From assembly GCF_000337375.1 (NCBI RefSeq), contig NZ_AOJG01000041.1, forward strand, positions 145,107-209,106: a stretch of 64,000 nt of DNA, in the 5' to 3' direction. The first letter of the stretch is position 1, and the number at the start of each line of letters is the position of its first letter. Positions 52,909 through 61,759 of this stretch are shown piece after piece. A program made the translations under genes and the position numbers. Below the pieces are notes generated by a model. That model saw nothing but the letters and a program-made list of their open reading frames with translations, did not search any database and was not told the DNA's origin. This DNA is from Halorubrum lipolyticum DSM 21995. Lineage in GTDB: Archaea; Halobacteriota; Halobacteria; Halobacteriales; Haloferacaceae.

Positions 52909-53330
52909 ATGCTCGGCGCGTCGACCGCCCAGTTCGCGATCGTCGCGCTCACCGTCCTCGGCCTGTGGATCGGCGCCCGCGCGCTCGTCGATTCGACGGT
53001 GCGGATCGCCCGGCGGTTCGGCGTCAGCGAGCTTACGATCGGCGGGACGATCGTCGCGGCGGGGACCTCGACACCGGAGCTCGCCGTTCCGCTGGTCGCC
53101 ATGCGAGAGAGCCACGTGGGGATGTCCGTAGGCAGCCTCGTCGGCGGTAACCGTGTTCAATGTGCTCGGTATCCTCGGGATCGCGGCGCTGATACGGCCG
53201 CTCGCGGTCGGCGGCGCGGCGATCGAGACGCTCCTCTGGCTGGCGGTCCTCACGGTGGTGATGGTCGCGGCGCTGTGGTCGGGGTCGTTCGCTCCCCGCT
53301 CGTCGGACCGACACCCGAACCGTTATCGGA
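52909..53330 (+). pseudogene. Sodium/calcium exchanger fragment, frameshifted
   Basis: A remnant of a CaCA-type exchanger. The first frame gives a helix then IGGTIVAAGTSTPELAVPLV and GMSVGSLVGGN, the alpha-repeat signature; just after the Asn codon near 53150 the expected VFNVLGILGIAALIRPL continues in the next frame, so a single extra C near 53150 breaks the gene. After about 55 further residues similarity ends. Only one alpha-repeat of the usual two (full length about 320 aa) is present, so the gene is both frameshifted and truncated. A TATA-like tttttaat lies about 30 bp upstream, as if the promoter survives. It abuts the kinase gene at 53360. Confidence 0.75.
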
Positions 53331-53359
53331 CGGGACGTGAAGGATGTAGCCGTCGAACG

Positions 53360-55201
53360 ATGGATCTCGTCTTTCTCGCGCACGTCGCCGTCTTCGCGCT
53401 CTCGGCGGTCGTGTGCCTCGCCGCCCTTCCGCGAGCCGCTCGCGTCGGACACCCGGAGACTCGCGAGGGACTGATGGGGCTCCTCCTCACGTCCGCCGTC
53501 TGGGCGGGCGGCTACGTGGGGTACCTCGTCGCGCCCGGCGAGGCGCTCAAGACGGCGTCGTATATCGTGGGCTTCATTTTCGCGCTGCTCGCGGTGGGCG
53601 CGTGGCTCTACTTCTGTGCCGCCTACACCGGCCGCTCGCCGCGACGCGCCCCGTACAGACGGCTCGTCGTCGGCGTCTTCGCGGCGACGAGCCTGCTGAA
53701 GGCGACCAACCCCCTCCACGAGCTCTACTTCACGACGGCGTGGGTCTCCGAGCCGTTTCCGTACCTCGCGATCCGGCACGAGCTGCTCTACTGGGCGGTC
53801 CTCGGGCTCTCGTACGCGGTTATCGCGGTCGGCTTCTTCATGCTGCTCGAGCAGTTCTACTACGCCGGCGCCGACAGTCGACCGCTCGTCGGACTCGTCG
53901 CCGTCACGGCGATTCCGACGGCCGCGACGGTGTTCGGCGGGGAGCTGTCGTGGCTCCTCCCGCTGATGTACGAGCCCCCGGGGGTCGCGCTGTTCGCGGT
54001 CGGGACGCTGTTCGTCTACGTCCAGCGGTTCGAGACGATCCGATTCGCGGCGGAGAGCGACGACGCGGCGATCTTCTTGGACCAGGCCGGACGCGTCCGC
54101 GATTACAACCGGACCGCGCGCCTCCTGTTTCCCGCGCTCCGCGGCGCGGTCGGCGAGCCGCTCGACGCCGTGCTCCCGCAGATCGCCGTCGATAGCGACG
54201 ATGACGGGGTGATCGCGATCGAGGGCCCGGCACGAGACCGGATCGATTCGGCAGATCGGATCGATTCGGCAGATCGGATCGATTCGGCAGACGGGACCGA
54301 TGCGACAGATCGGACCGGTGCGCTGGAGGGTGCCGGCGAGGCGCGCGATTCGACCGGGACGGTCCGGTTCTTCCACGTCTCCCGAAACGCGTTCACCGCC
54401 GGCGGCGCGACCTCCGGGGAGCTGCTCACGATCGACGACATCACCGACCGGGAGCGGTACCGAATCCAACTGGAAGAGCGGACCGAGCAGCTGGAGGCGC
54501 TGAACCGCGTGGTCCGCCACGACATCCGCAACGACATGGCCGTGATCCACGGCTGGACCGAGACCCTCCGCGACCACGTCGACGAGGAGGGGCGGGACGC
54601 GCTCGAGCGCGTGCTCCGGAAGTCCGCGCACGTCATCGAGCTCACCGAGACGGCCCGCGAGTTCGTCGACTCGCTCGCCGGAGACGCGGTGCTCGACGTG
54701 AAGCCGGTCGACCTCGGCGACGTGGTGACCGCCGAGGTCCGCACCGCGCGCGACACCTTCCCGAACGCGACGTTCCGCGTGCCGGATGACCCGCCCCGAG
54801 CGACCGTCCTCGCGAACGAGATGCTCGCGTCCGTGTTCCGGAACCTCCTGAACAACGCGGTCCAGCACAACGACACCGCCGCCCCCGAGGTGACGGTCAC
54901 CTTCGAGGCGGCCGACGACCGGGTCCGCGTCCGCGTCGCCGACGACGGACCGGGCGTCCCCGACGCGGAGAAGACGGAGCTGTTCGGGAAAGGCGAGAAG
55001 GGGCTCGACAGCGCCGGCACCGGGATCGGGCTCTACCTCGTCTCGGTCCTGACCCGACAGTTCGGTGGAGACGTGTGGATCGAAGACAACGAGCCGCGCG
55101 GCGCCGTCTTCGTCGTGGAACTCGCGCGAGCGGAGGCGAGCGACCGAGCGGTCGACGGCGACGCCGCCGTCGGAGCACTCGGTGGCGACGCCTCGGGATA
55201 A
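53360..55201 (+). CDS. Seven-helix membrane histidine kinase
   Basis: A 613-aa sensor kinase. Residues 1-225 contain seven transmembrane helices of the 7TM histidine-kinase N-terminal type (VFLAHVAVFALSAVVCLAAL, SYIVGFIFALLAVGAWLYF, YAVIAVGFFMLLEQFYYAG). A PAS-like domain follows (SDDAAIFLDQAGRVRDYNRT), interrupted by an in-frame RIDSAD repeat at about residues 293-310. The H-box is NRVVRHDIRNDMAVIHGW and the HATPase_c has NNAVQHND, DDGPGVPD and GTGIGLYLVSVL. The ligand is unknown and no response regulator is adjacent. I start at ATG 53360, after the exchanger remnant. Confidence 0.88.
   Translation: MDLVFLAHVAVFALSAVVCLAALPRAARVGHPETREGLMGLLLTSAVWAGGYVGYLVAPGEALKTASYIVGFIFALLAVGAWLYFCAAYTGRSPRRAPYRRLVVGVFAATSLLKATNPLHELYFTTAWVSEPFPYLAIRHELLYWAVLGLSYAVIAVGFFMLLEQFYYAGADSRPLVGLVAVTAIPTAATVFGGELSWLLPLMYEPPGVALFAVGTLFVYVQRFETIRFAAESDDAAIFLDQAGRVRDYNRTARLLFPALRGAVGEPLDAVLPQIAVDSDDDGVIAIEGPARDRIDSADRIDSADRIDSADGTDATDRTGALEGAGEARDSTGTVRFFHVSRNAFTAGGATSGELLTIDDITDRERYRIQLEERTEQLEALNRVVRHDIRNDMAVIHGWTETLRDHVDEEGRDALERVLRKSAHVIELTETAREFVDSLAGDAVLDVKPVDLGDVVTAEVRTARDTFPNATFRVPDDPPRATVLANEMLASVFRNLLNNAVQHNDTAAPEVTVTFEAADDRVRVRVADDGPGVPDAEKTELFGKGEKGLDSAGTGIGLYLVSVLTRQFGGDVWIEDNEPRGAVFVVELARAEASDRAVDGDAAVGALGGDASG
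54236..54292 (+). repeat. 18-bp tandem repeat inside the kinase gene
   Basis: Three near-perfect units of cggatcgattcggcagat (RIDSAD), with decayed units to about 54330, lie in the PAS-linker region. They are in frame, so length changes would keep the protein readable. Confidence 0.85.
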
Positions 55202-55317
55202 CTCGCTCGCGCGGGCCGAACGGTGGTCTCGGTAGTCGGTCAACTGACGTTGTGACAGGTATGCTTCGGACGGTTTTGGAACCACCCGGATACCCGCCTT
55301 TTTGACTTGAGACATAT

Positions 55318-55339
55318 GGTTCTCGTTGTGTTGAGAACC
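55318..55339. terminator. Hairpin between the kinase and tRNA-His genes
   Basis: ggttctc (55318-55324) and gagaacc (55333-55339) form a 7-bp stem between the convergent kinase and tRNA genes. A T-run on the plus strand (cccgcctttttgac, from about 55292) lies before it. It may help end either transcript. Confidence 0.4.
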
Positions 55340-55351
55340 GGTGAAAACGCC

Positions 55352-55368
55352 ACACGGCGACGCCGTGT
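55352..55368 (-). terminator. Palindrome after tRNA-His
   Basis: acacggcg/cgccgtgt is a perfect 8-bp inverted repeat immediately after the tRNA 3' end, followed on the minus strand by a short T-run (tttt at 55344-55347). This is a plausible tRNA terminator. Confidence 0.5.
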
Positions 55369-55369
55369 A

Positions 55370-55444
55370 GGTCCGGGTGCGAGAATCGAACCCGCGTCTC
55401 AGCCTCCACAAGGCTGAAGGATAGTCCACTACCCTAACCCGGAC
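55370..55444 (-). tRNA. tRNA-His (GTG anticodon)
   Basis: Read on the minus strand, a full cloverleaf forms: acceptor GTCCGGG (55444-55438) pairs with CCCGGAC (55377-55371), the discriminator is C (55370), the anticodon loop CTTGTGG has anticodon GTG at 55407-55409 within a paired stem (CAGCC/GGCTG), and the T-arm has GGTTCGATTC. No intron is seen. The base before the acceptor is T in the DNA, so the G-1 essential for histidyl-tRNA identity is not encoded and would have to be added after transcription. CCA is not encoded. Confidence 0.95.
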
Positions 55445-55615
55445 ACGCGTCGATATCTATCCCGCTTTGATAAATAACCGTTACGACTCCCGGACGGCCG
55501 TGCGGTGCGGTGACGTTCCGGTCTCGACGCCCGTTCGGCGGACGCAGGGGTCACACCGGGTCCGCTCCGACGACCACGCGGTTTTTACTCCCGGCCGGCG
55601 TATCCGCGGGCAACC

Positions 55616-56071
55616 GTGGCGTTCACCGACAAGATCTACGTGAAGAACCACCGGCAGCTCGCCTCCCAGCTGGAGACGAACATCCCGAAGGGCGCGTTCG
55701 CCGGCGCGACGCTCGACATGCTGTTCACCGGCGACGGGCTCTCGAAGCTCGACTCGACGACGCGGGACCGGATCCTGGACTTCGCGGAGGACTTCCTCGA
55801 CTGCGACTGTCAGGCGAACCCCTACTGCGGCTGCCCGGAGGAGAAGTTCATGCGGTACGTGTTGGAGCTCCGGGCCGAGGGGCTCGGCCCGCAGGCGATC
55901 GTCGACGTGATGAGCGACGACTACATGGTGTACGCGTACACCGGCGACGTGCTCTCGTTCCTCGACGACTCCGTGCGGCAGCTGGAGGCGATCGAGACCC
56001 TCGCCGACGTCGAGAACAACGAGGAGATGTCCGAGCGGGCGCGGCGAGCGAAGCGGGAGCTGTCCGGGTGA
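55616..56071 (+). CDS. DUF5814-like haloarchaeal protein
   Basis: A 151-aa soluble protein read from GTG 55616. It begins AFTDKIYVKNHRQLASQLET and has a Cys cluster, FLDCDCQANPYCGCPEEKFM (four Cys), that may bind zinc or an iron-sulfur cluster, followed by helical ELRAEGLGPQAIVDVMSDDY and VYAYTGDVLSFLDDSVRQLE. This matches a module also found fused to archaeal Ski2-like helicases (my memory of DUF5814), here standing alone. A TATA-like gtttttac lies about 33 bp upstream. Role is unknown. Confidence 0.65.
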   Translation: MAFTDKIYVKNHRQLASQLETNIPKGAFAGATLDMLFTGDGLSKLDSTTRDRILDFAEDFLDCDCQANPYCGCPEEKFMRYVLELRAEGLGPQAIVDVMSDDYMVYAYTGDVLSFLDDSVRQLEAIETLADVENNEEMSERARRAKRELSG

Positions 56072-56228
56072 GGATTGGAAATCGATGGTGTCGGTGTCGC
56101 GGAGGACGGTTTTGTCGTGCCGATCGTATATTTATAAGGGGGCGTTGGTGTCGGCGGAGCAGTGACGACGATCGCCGGTGTTCTGCTCGATCGCTTATAA
56201 ACAGCTAACCGCAATCTGGTCGTGAACG

Positions 56229-56535
56229 CCTCCAAAGCCCAGCTGGTCGCTTATAAATCGCTGTTGATGGATCGGCGGTAAAGGCTTCCAAAGCCCCAGC
56301 CGTTCTCGGCTCCCACAGCTCGCTGCGGTCCTCGGTCGCTACGCTCCCTGCAGTCCTTGCGTCGCTGGGGTTCGCCGAGAACGGCTGCCCCTTTGAGTCC
56401 CACCCCGCACAGCACCGCAGCCTCACGCCTCCCCAGCCTCGTCGGTGGTCCTTCGCTTCGCTCCGGACCACCGACTCCCTCGCGCGTGCTCCTCGCGGGC
56501 CGATGGCCCGCTCGGAGGCGCGCGCCACCGCCGTT
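56229..56535. repeat. Structured dispersed element, copy 2
   Basis: This occupies the 572-base gap 56072-56643, which holds no convincing gene. It keeps the layout of copy 1: boxes cctccaaagccca (56229-56241) and cttccaaagcccca (56285-56298), a stem 56298-56310 pairing perfectly (13 bp) with 56374-56386, then gcccctttgag (56387-56397) and cccaccccgcacagcaccgc. A perfect 11-bp hairpin 56441-56451/56465-56475 and a 7-bp hairpin 56495-56501/56505-56511 precede gcgcgcgccaccgcc and a TTTATAAG box. The arms differ in sequence from copy 1 but stay complementary. AT-rich ttataa boxes also occur at about 56131, 56204 and 56250. Confidence 0.8.
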
Positions 56536-56643
56536 TATTTATAAGGCTAAACCGCTTCTGGCCGTCCTCGATCCGTTCGCTGTCGTTCCCATCCGCGTGG
56601 AGCGTCCGAACGGTCTAAGTGCGCTCGCGCCCGAACTCGAACA

Positions 56644-57537
56644 ATGAGTCTTCGGCCCGCGTGGCTGACCTTCAGGCGATACGCGGCGGCGACGACGGGG
56701 ATGACGCTGGCGCTGTTCGCGCTCGGCGTCTACACCGCGGCGACCGGCTCGGGACTGGCGTGTCAGGCCCAGTGGCCGCTCTGCTCCGACCAGCTCATCC
56801 CCGCATTGACCGTCAACCCGGACTTCATCGAGTGGTTCCACCGCGTGTGGGCGATGGTCACCGGCTTCCTCATCATCGGCGTCGCCGGCTGGGCGTGGCT
56901 CGACGGCCGAGACCGGCGAACCCGTCTGGCGGCGACGCTCGCGGTGGTCATCCTCCCGCTGCAGATCACCGTCGGCGCGGTCACCGTCACCGTCGGCGGG
57001 CTCGTCCCGGGCGGTTACACCGTCTCGACGCACGCCGCCCACCTGATCGTCGCGCTGGCGATATTCACGCTGCTCGGATTCGCGACGATCTGGGGCGGCG
57101 GCCGTGGCTCCCCGCGGCTGCTCCGGGCCGCGGTGGGGATCGCCGCGGTGGGGATCGTCGCCAGCGCGGTGTTCTCCCGCGCGGTCCCGTTCGTCACCTA
57201 CTCGCCGGGCGCGCAGGCCGGCTTCTACGCGACCGGACTCGCCGGCCACCTCGGACTCGTGGCGACCGTGGCGTACGCCACCGAGGCCGTCCGAACCGGC
57301 TACGCGGGACTCGACCGGTCGACCGCGAAGACCGTCCGCCTGCTCGCCGCCGGATCGATGGCCGCGCTCGTCGGAACCCTGCTTCTCGGCCGCGATCTGG
57401 TGTTGTACACCGCGTTCTGGCAGCGGCTCAACCTCGTCGCGCTCGGCGTCGCCGCCGCGCTCGCGATCGGCGCCGCGTGGGCGATCAGAGGTCTCGGCGC
57501 GGAGGGGACGACGGCGGGGCCGGTCCGCGGCGACTGA
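56644..57537 (+). CDS. Heme A synthase (CtaA/COX15 family)
   Basis: A 297-aa membrane protein with about eight helices in two four-helix halves. Conserved His ligands occur in FIEWFHRVWAMVTGFLII, VSTHAAHLIVALAIFTLLGF and ATGLAGHLGLVATVAYATEA. The pair of cysteines in GLACQAQWPLCSDQL after the first helix matches the redox-active loop of CtaA. It oxidises heme O to heme A for the terminal oxidase. It lies downstream of the structured element and 120 bp before a convergent gene; no oxidase genes are in the window. Confidence 0.92.
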   Translation: MSLRPAWLTFRRYAAATTGMTLALFALGVYTAATGSGLACQAQWPLCSDQLIPALTVNPDFIEWFHRVWAMVTGFLIIGVAGWAWLDGRDRRTRLAATLAVVILPLQITVGAVTVTVGGLVPGGYTVSTHAAHLIVALAIFTLLGFATIWGGGRGSPRLLRAAVGIAAVGIVASAVFSRAVPFVTYSPGAQAGFYATGLAGHLGLVATVAYATEAVRTGYAGLDRSTAKTVRLLAAGSMAALVGTLLLGRDLVLYTAFWQRLNLVALGVAAALAIGAAWAIRGLGAEGTTAGPVRGD

Positions 57538-57660
57538 TCGGATCGCTGCCGACACGTTCTCACTGCGCCGAAACGGGTCACCGCGTCGAAGCAGACGGTA
57601 CGCGTCGAGGACCGCGCGGCGGTCCCCGGGCTCGGCATCGAGCGGGGGCAGTGAGGGGAG

Positions 57661-58740
57661 TCACTCCTCGAACTCGGTGACGACCTCCACACCGTTCTCC
57701 CCGTACTCGCCCATCGCCGCGATCCTGTCCGAGGCCTCCGACAGCGATAGTTCCCGGGCGACGAGCGCTCCGGGATCGATATCGGTCGCCTCGATCAGGT
57801 CGAACAGGTCGTCGTAGCTGGTCGGGGGCATCCCGCGCGAGCCGACGAACGACACCTCCCAGCGGGTCATCCAGTCGGTCGGCAGCGACACCTCGCCGCG
57901 CTCGGCCTCGGTGGTCAGCCCCACCTGCACGTGGGTCCCGCGCGGGCGCACGGACCGGACCGAGTTGCGGCACGTCTCGGCGATTCCGAGCGCGTCGACC
58001 GAGACGTGGACTCCGCCGTCGGTGAGGGTCCGAATCCGGTCCGGAACCGCCGTCTCGTCGCCACCGAGGTCGTTCGGATTCACGGCCTCGTCGGCGCCCA
58101 GGTCGCGGGCGAACGAGAGGGCGTCGTCGTCCACGTCGACGGCGACGACCCGGGCGCCGAGCGCGTCGCCCAGCTGGACCGCCGAGAGCCCGACGCCGCC
58201 GCAGCCGTGGACGGCCAGCCGCTCGCCGCCGCCGAGGTCGGCCCGCTCCGCGAGGGCGTGGTAGGCCGTCATGTACCGACAACCGAGCGCGGCCGCCGCG
58301 GTCGCGTCGAGCCACGGCGGGCGCTCGACGAGGTTGTAGTCGGCGTCCGGGACGGCGACGCGCTCGGCGAACGCGCCGGGGGAGTCGGACTCGAAGCCGA
58401 GCGCTCGTCCGTCGCCGCAGACGTTTCCGTGGCCTCGACGGCACCGCGGGCAGGTACCGTCGCCGAGTGAGAAGGGGACGACGACGCGGTCGCCCGGGGC
58501 GAACCGATCGACGGCGTCGCCGACGGCGACGACCTCGCCGGCGGGCTCGTGGCCGAGCACCTGCCCGCGGGGGACGCGGTCGTCGGCCCACTCGCCGTGA
58601 CCCGCCCACGCGTGCCAGTCGCTCCGACAGACGCCGCAGGCGGCCACGCGGACCACGGCGCCGTCGCGGTCGGGTTCCGGCTCGGGGACCTCGCGGATGG
58701 CCAACGGTTCGCCGTGTTCGCGGAGGATCGCCGCGCGCAT
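57661..58740 (-). CDS. Zinc-dependent alcohol dehydrogenase
   Basis: A 359-aa medium-chain dehydrogenase. Catalytic zinc ligands are in AACGVCRSDWHAW and GHEPAGEV; the structural zinc loop is CPRCRRGHGNVC, where one of the usual four Cys positions reads His (CPRC-RRGHGNVC). The nucleotide fold is LAVHGCGGVGLSAVQLGDAL and the acidic residue after it (VAVDVDDD) indicates NAD rather than NADP. The substrate is not defined. It is divergent from a histidine kinase gene across an AT-rich 238-base gap. Confidence 0.88.
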   Translation of the reverse strand: MRAAILREHGEPLAIREVPEPEPDRDGAVVRVAACGVCRSDWHAWAGHGEWADDRVPRGQVLGHEPAGEVVAVGDAVDRFAPGDRVVVPFSLGDGTCPRCRRGHGNVCGDGRALGFESDSPGAFAERVAVPDADYNLVERPPWLDATAAAALGCRYMTAYHALAERADLGGGERLAVHGCGGVGLSAVQLGDALGARVVAVDVDDDALSFARDLGADEAVNPNDLGGDETAVPDRIRTLTDGGVHVSVDALGIAETCRNSVRSVRPRGTHVQVGLTTEAERGEVSLPTDWMTRWEVSFVGSRGMPPTSYDDLFDLIEATDIDPGALVARELSLSEASDRIAAMGEYGENGVEVVTEFEE

Positions 58741-58948
58741 ACGAGCCCCACGGTCCGCCGGGGATTAAAACCGCGTCCGGGTCCGTTGTGGCGTCTGACA
58801 CGTGGTATATAAATGATACGATTTTGAACGAACGTTGGCCACTCACGTTTGTATTCGCCCGTAGTACGCTTTTTTAACGCTTTTGAGACGCATATTATGT
58901 AACTCAGGCAACGTGAAGAACGATAATGGAACTGATATTTGAGAAAGA

Positions 58949-58955
58949 TTTATTA
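58949..58955 (+). promoter_or_regulatory. TATA box for the PAS-less histidine kinase
   Basis: tttatta, centred about 27 bp before GTG 58979; it makes that GTG the likely leaderless start. The rest of the gap 58741-58948 is AT-rich with several other possible TATA elements and no gene. Confidence 0.55.
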
Positions 58956-58978
58956 TTCCACGGTAAGGTGTGTGTGAT

Positions 58979-60223
58979 GTGACACAGCCGATGGAGCGTC
59001 GACCGGGAGTCGCGTATCGGCGCCCGGACGGCGACCCGACGCGGCTCGTCGTCGAGGCCGCCGGCGAGTCGCGGCTGGACCCCGAGTCGCTGCCGCGGTC
59101 CGACTGGCTCCGCGTCGTCGAGTCCGCCGACAGGGACCGCCTCCGCGACGCGCTCGACGAGGGCGCGGTCGACGTGACGTACCGGCTCGCGGTCGACGGC
59201 GACCCCGAGTGGGTACACGAGCGCGGCGCCCGCGACGAGAGCGGCGACGTCGTCGGCTATCTCTTCCCCGCCGACGACCGGGTCGAGCGCCGCAGACAGC
59301 TCGAACAGCAGCGGGAGCGGTTAGAGGAGTTCGCCAGCGTGGTCTCTCACGACCTCCGGAATCCCCTCTCCGTCGCGGTCGGGAACATCGAACTGGCTCG
59401 GGACTTCGACGGCGAGGCGGCCGCCGAGCGGTTGGACCGCGCGCACGGCGCCCTCGACTACATGGACGACCTCATCTCGGACCTCCTCGCGCTCGCTCGC
59501 GAGGGCCGATCGGTCGAGGAGACCGCGACGGCGGACCTCCGGAGCGTCGTCGACCGGGCGTGGCGGACGATCGGCACCCCCGAAGGCGTCGTCCTGGTCG
59601 TCGACGACCCCCTGCCGCCGGTCGAGTGCGACCGGAGCCGACTCCGACAGGCCCTGGAGAACCTCTTTCGCAACGCGGTCGAGCACGGGGCGCCGGACGC
59701 CGTCTCCGTCGCTGCCGTGGAACGGGACGCCGGGGGACCGACCGACAGCATCGACCCCGAGACGTTCGGGGGGAGCGAAACCGATCGCTCCGGCTCCGAG
59801 GGACCCGCTCTCGAGACGGGAAGTGCGGACTCCGGGACCGTGACCGACCCCGACCCGTCGCTCCGAGTGTTCGTGGGCCGGCAGCCGGACGGGTTCTACG
59901 TCGCCGACGACGGCGGGGGGATCGACCCGTCGGAACGCGACGCCGTCTTCGACCCGGGTCACTCGAGCGACAGGGACGGGACGGGGTTCGGGCTCTCCAT
60001 CGTCGAGCGCATCGCGGAGGCCCACGGCTGGGAGGTGTCGGTGACCGAGAGCCGGGCGGGGGGCGCCCGGTTCGAGTTTACCGGGGTCGACCTCGTCGAG
60101 GCCGAGGGAGCCGAGGCCGAGGGAGCCGAGGCCGCCGACGCCGCGCCGAGCGAGTCCGACGCCGCCTCCGAGTCGGGCGAGGTCGGTTCCCGCGGCGAAT
60201 CGGAAACGGCGCCGGGCGAGTGA
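58979..60223 (+). CDS. Soluble histidine kinase
   Basis: A 414-aa kinase. I chose GTG 58979 from the TATA spacing; GTG 58970 and ATG 58991 are alternatives. The N-terminal 105 residues resemble a minimal PAS-like sensor (WLRVVESADRDRLRDALDEG, VDVTYRLAVDGDPEWVHERG). The H-box is FASVVSHDLRNPLSVAVGN and the HATPase_c has FRNAVEHGAPD, DDGGGIDPSERD and GTGFGLSIVERIAEAHGW. A long acidic insert (about residues 250-290) interrupts the ATPase and a low-complexity tail with EAEGA repeats ends it. The regulator partner is not nearby. Confidence 0.88.
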   Translation: MTQPMERRPGVAYRRPDGDPTRLVVEAAGESRLDPESLPRSDWLRVVESADRDRLRDALDEGAVDVTYRLAVDGDPEWVHERGARDESGDVVGYLFPADDRVERRRQLEQQRERLEEFASVVSHDLRNPLSVAVGNIELARDFDGEAAAERLDRAHGALDYMDDLISDLLALAREGRSVEETATADLRSVVDRAWRTIGTPEGVVLVVDDPLPPVECDRSRLRQALENLFRNAVEHGAPDAVSVAAVERDAGGPTDSIDPETFGGSETDRSGSEGPALETGSADSGTVTDPDPSLRVFVGRQPDGFYVADDGGGIDPSERDAVFDPGHSSDRDGTGFGLSIVERIAEAHGWEVSVTESRAGGARFEFTGVDLVEAEGAEAEGAEAADAAPSESDAASESGEVGSRGESETAPGE

Positions 60224-60265
60224 GCGCCGCGGCGCCGAGCGAGCGGATCCGGCGGCCGCCTCCGG

Positions 60266-61759
60266 TCAGATGAAGTCGCTCAGTCCCGCCTGTCCGTCGT
60301 CACCGTCGGCGTCGTCTTCGCCGTCTTCGGTCCCCTCGCCGCCGCTTCCGTCGTCAACCGTCGTTCCGCCCGTGTCGCCAGCAGCGCCGGTGTCGCCGGC
60401 GCCGTCCGACGGATCGGGCTCGTCGCCCCCGCGACGGCCGCCCGCGAACGCGCCCTCGGCGTGGTCCTCCATCCGCTCCTCGCGGAGCGCCTGCGCGTCC
60501 TCGACGACCGATCCAACCTTGTTCGTCGACTCCCCGGAGCCGGTGACGAAGGCGACGCCCGCCTCGTCGAGGTCGTAGGCGGCCGCCATCGCGACCGTCA
60601 GCTCGCGTGGCTTGCAGTGGTGGGTGACCGTCTGCAGGAACGGGAGCACCTCGCGGCGCGCGGTCGCGACGCTGCAGCCGCTCGCGGCCGCGATCCGTCC
60701 GACCACTTCGTCGGCGGTCGCGTCCGAGGACGACCAGAACTGGGGCCGGCCGTAGCGCGTCCACCCGCCCTTCTCGCCGTCGCGCGCGGCGGCGACGCCG
60801 GCGGCGGCGTTGTCGGTGGCGTAGCGCCAGTAGGTGTAGTTCTGGGTGGCCCGAACGCGACCCAGCCACACGTCGGCGTTCGCGAGGAAGTCGTACGCGC
60901 GGACCGCCTCCATCGGCTCGTACACGTCGAGGACGTTGTTCTCGATCCACTTCGTCAGGTCGTCCGGCGTCTCGTCGACGGCGTACGCCGACTGCAGCGC
61001 CTCCTCGGCGGACTCCTCTTTGAGGACCGCGTCGAGGAACGGGAACAGGCCGAGCGCCTTGTCGCGGTCGCCGGTGACCACGTCCTCGACCGCGATCGAG
61101 TCACGGCCCTCCGTGGCGGCCTGCAGGTCGTTGATCGCGCCGCGGAGGTCGCCGCGGTTGCGCTCCGCGATCCGCTCCAGCGCGTCCGACTCGAACTCGA
61201 TCCCCTCCTTCCGACAGACGTCCCGGAGGACGGGGACGATGGAGCGCGCCGAGACGTCGCGGAACTCGATCTCCTCGGTGGCGTTGCGGAGCCCGCGCGC
61301 CATGTCGTAGTAGTCGTTGGCGATGAGAACGATGGGCTGGCCCGACTCCTTGACCAGCTCCGTGATCGCCGAGGCTCCCCCGCGGTCGTAGTTGCCGTGG
61401 ATGTTGTCGGCCTCGTCTAAGATCACGAGCTGGCGAGAGGCCGTGTCGCCGCCGGTCGCGCCGCCGCCCGCCGCGCTCCCCCCGAGGGTGGCGTTGCGCG
61501 CGGCCCGCCCCGCGAAGCGCTCGATGACGTCGGCGGTGCGCTGGTCGGAGGCGTTCAGCTCGACCGTCTCCCACCCCATGTCGTTCGCGAGCGCGTGGGC
61601 CGCGCTCGTCTTCCCGACGCCCGGGCTCCCGTGGAGGACGACGGCCTCGCGGTGGTCGTCCCACGAGCGCGCCCACTCCGCGAACGCGTCGCGGGCCTTG
61701 TCGTTGCCGCGGACCTCCGAGAGGGTGCTCGGGCGGTACTTCTCCGTCCAGTCGACCAT
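60266..61759 (-). CDS. rfcL: Replication factor C large subunit
   Basis: A 497-aa RFC-L of the clamp loader that opens PCNA onto primed DNA. The RFC boxes are clear: DWTEKYRPSTLSEVRGNDKA, Walker A GSPGVGKT near residue 45, LVILDEADNIHGN (DEAD) and ERNRGDLRGAINDLQAATEG. The tail after about residue 425 is a disordered Gly/Asp-rich linker ending in QAGLSDFI, a PCNA-interacting (PIP) box at the extreme C-terminus. Its leader sequence, including the ATG, is duplicated 823 bp away beyond the VapBC genes. Confidence 0.95.
   Translation of the reverse strand: MVDWTEKYRPSTLSEVRGNDKARDAFAEWARSWDDHREAVVLHGSPGVGKTSAAHALANDMGWETVELNASDQRTADVIERFAGRAARNATLGGSAAGGGATGGDTASRQLVILDEADNIHGNYDRGGASAITELVKESGQPIVLIANDYYDMARGLRNATEEIEFRDVSARSIVPVLRDVCRKEGIEFESDALERIAERNRGDLRGAINDLQAATEGRDSIAVEDVVTGDRDKALGLFPFLDAVLKEESAEEALQSAYAVDETPDDLTKWIENNVLDVYEPMEAVRAYDFLANADVWLGRVRATQNYTYWRYATDNAAAGVAAARDGEKGGWTRYGRPQFWSSSDATADEVVGRIAAASGCSVATARREVLPFLQTVTHHCKPRELTVAMAAAYDLDEAGVAFVTGSGESTNKVGSVVEDAQALREERMEDHAEGAFAGGRRGGDEPDPSDGAGDTGAAGDTGGTTVDDGSGGEGTEDGEDDADGDDGQAGLSDFI

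Noticed and set aside
53033..55429. Minus-strand open frame of 798 codons opposite the 7TM kinase, running through the tRNA
   Set aside because: It crosses tRNA-His and is antisense to a kinase with all catalytic motifs.
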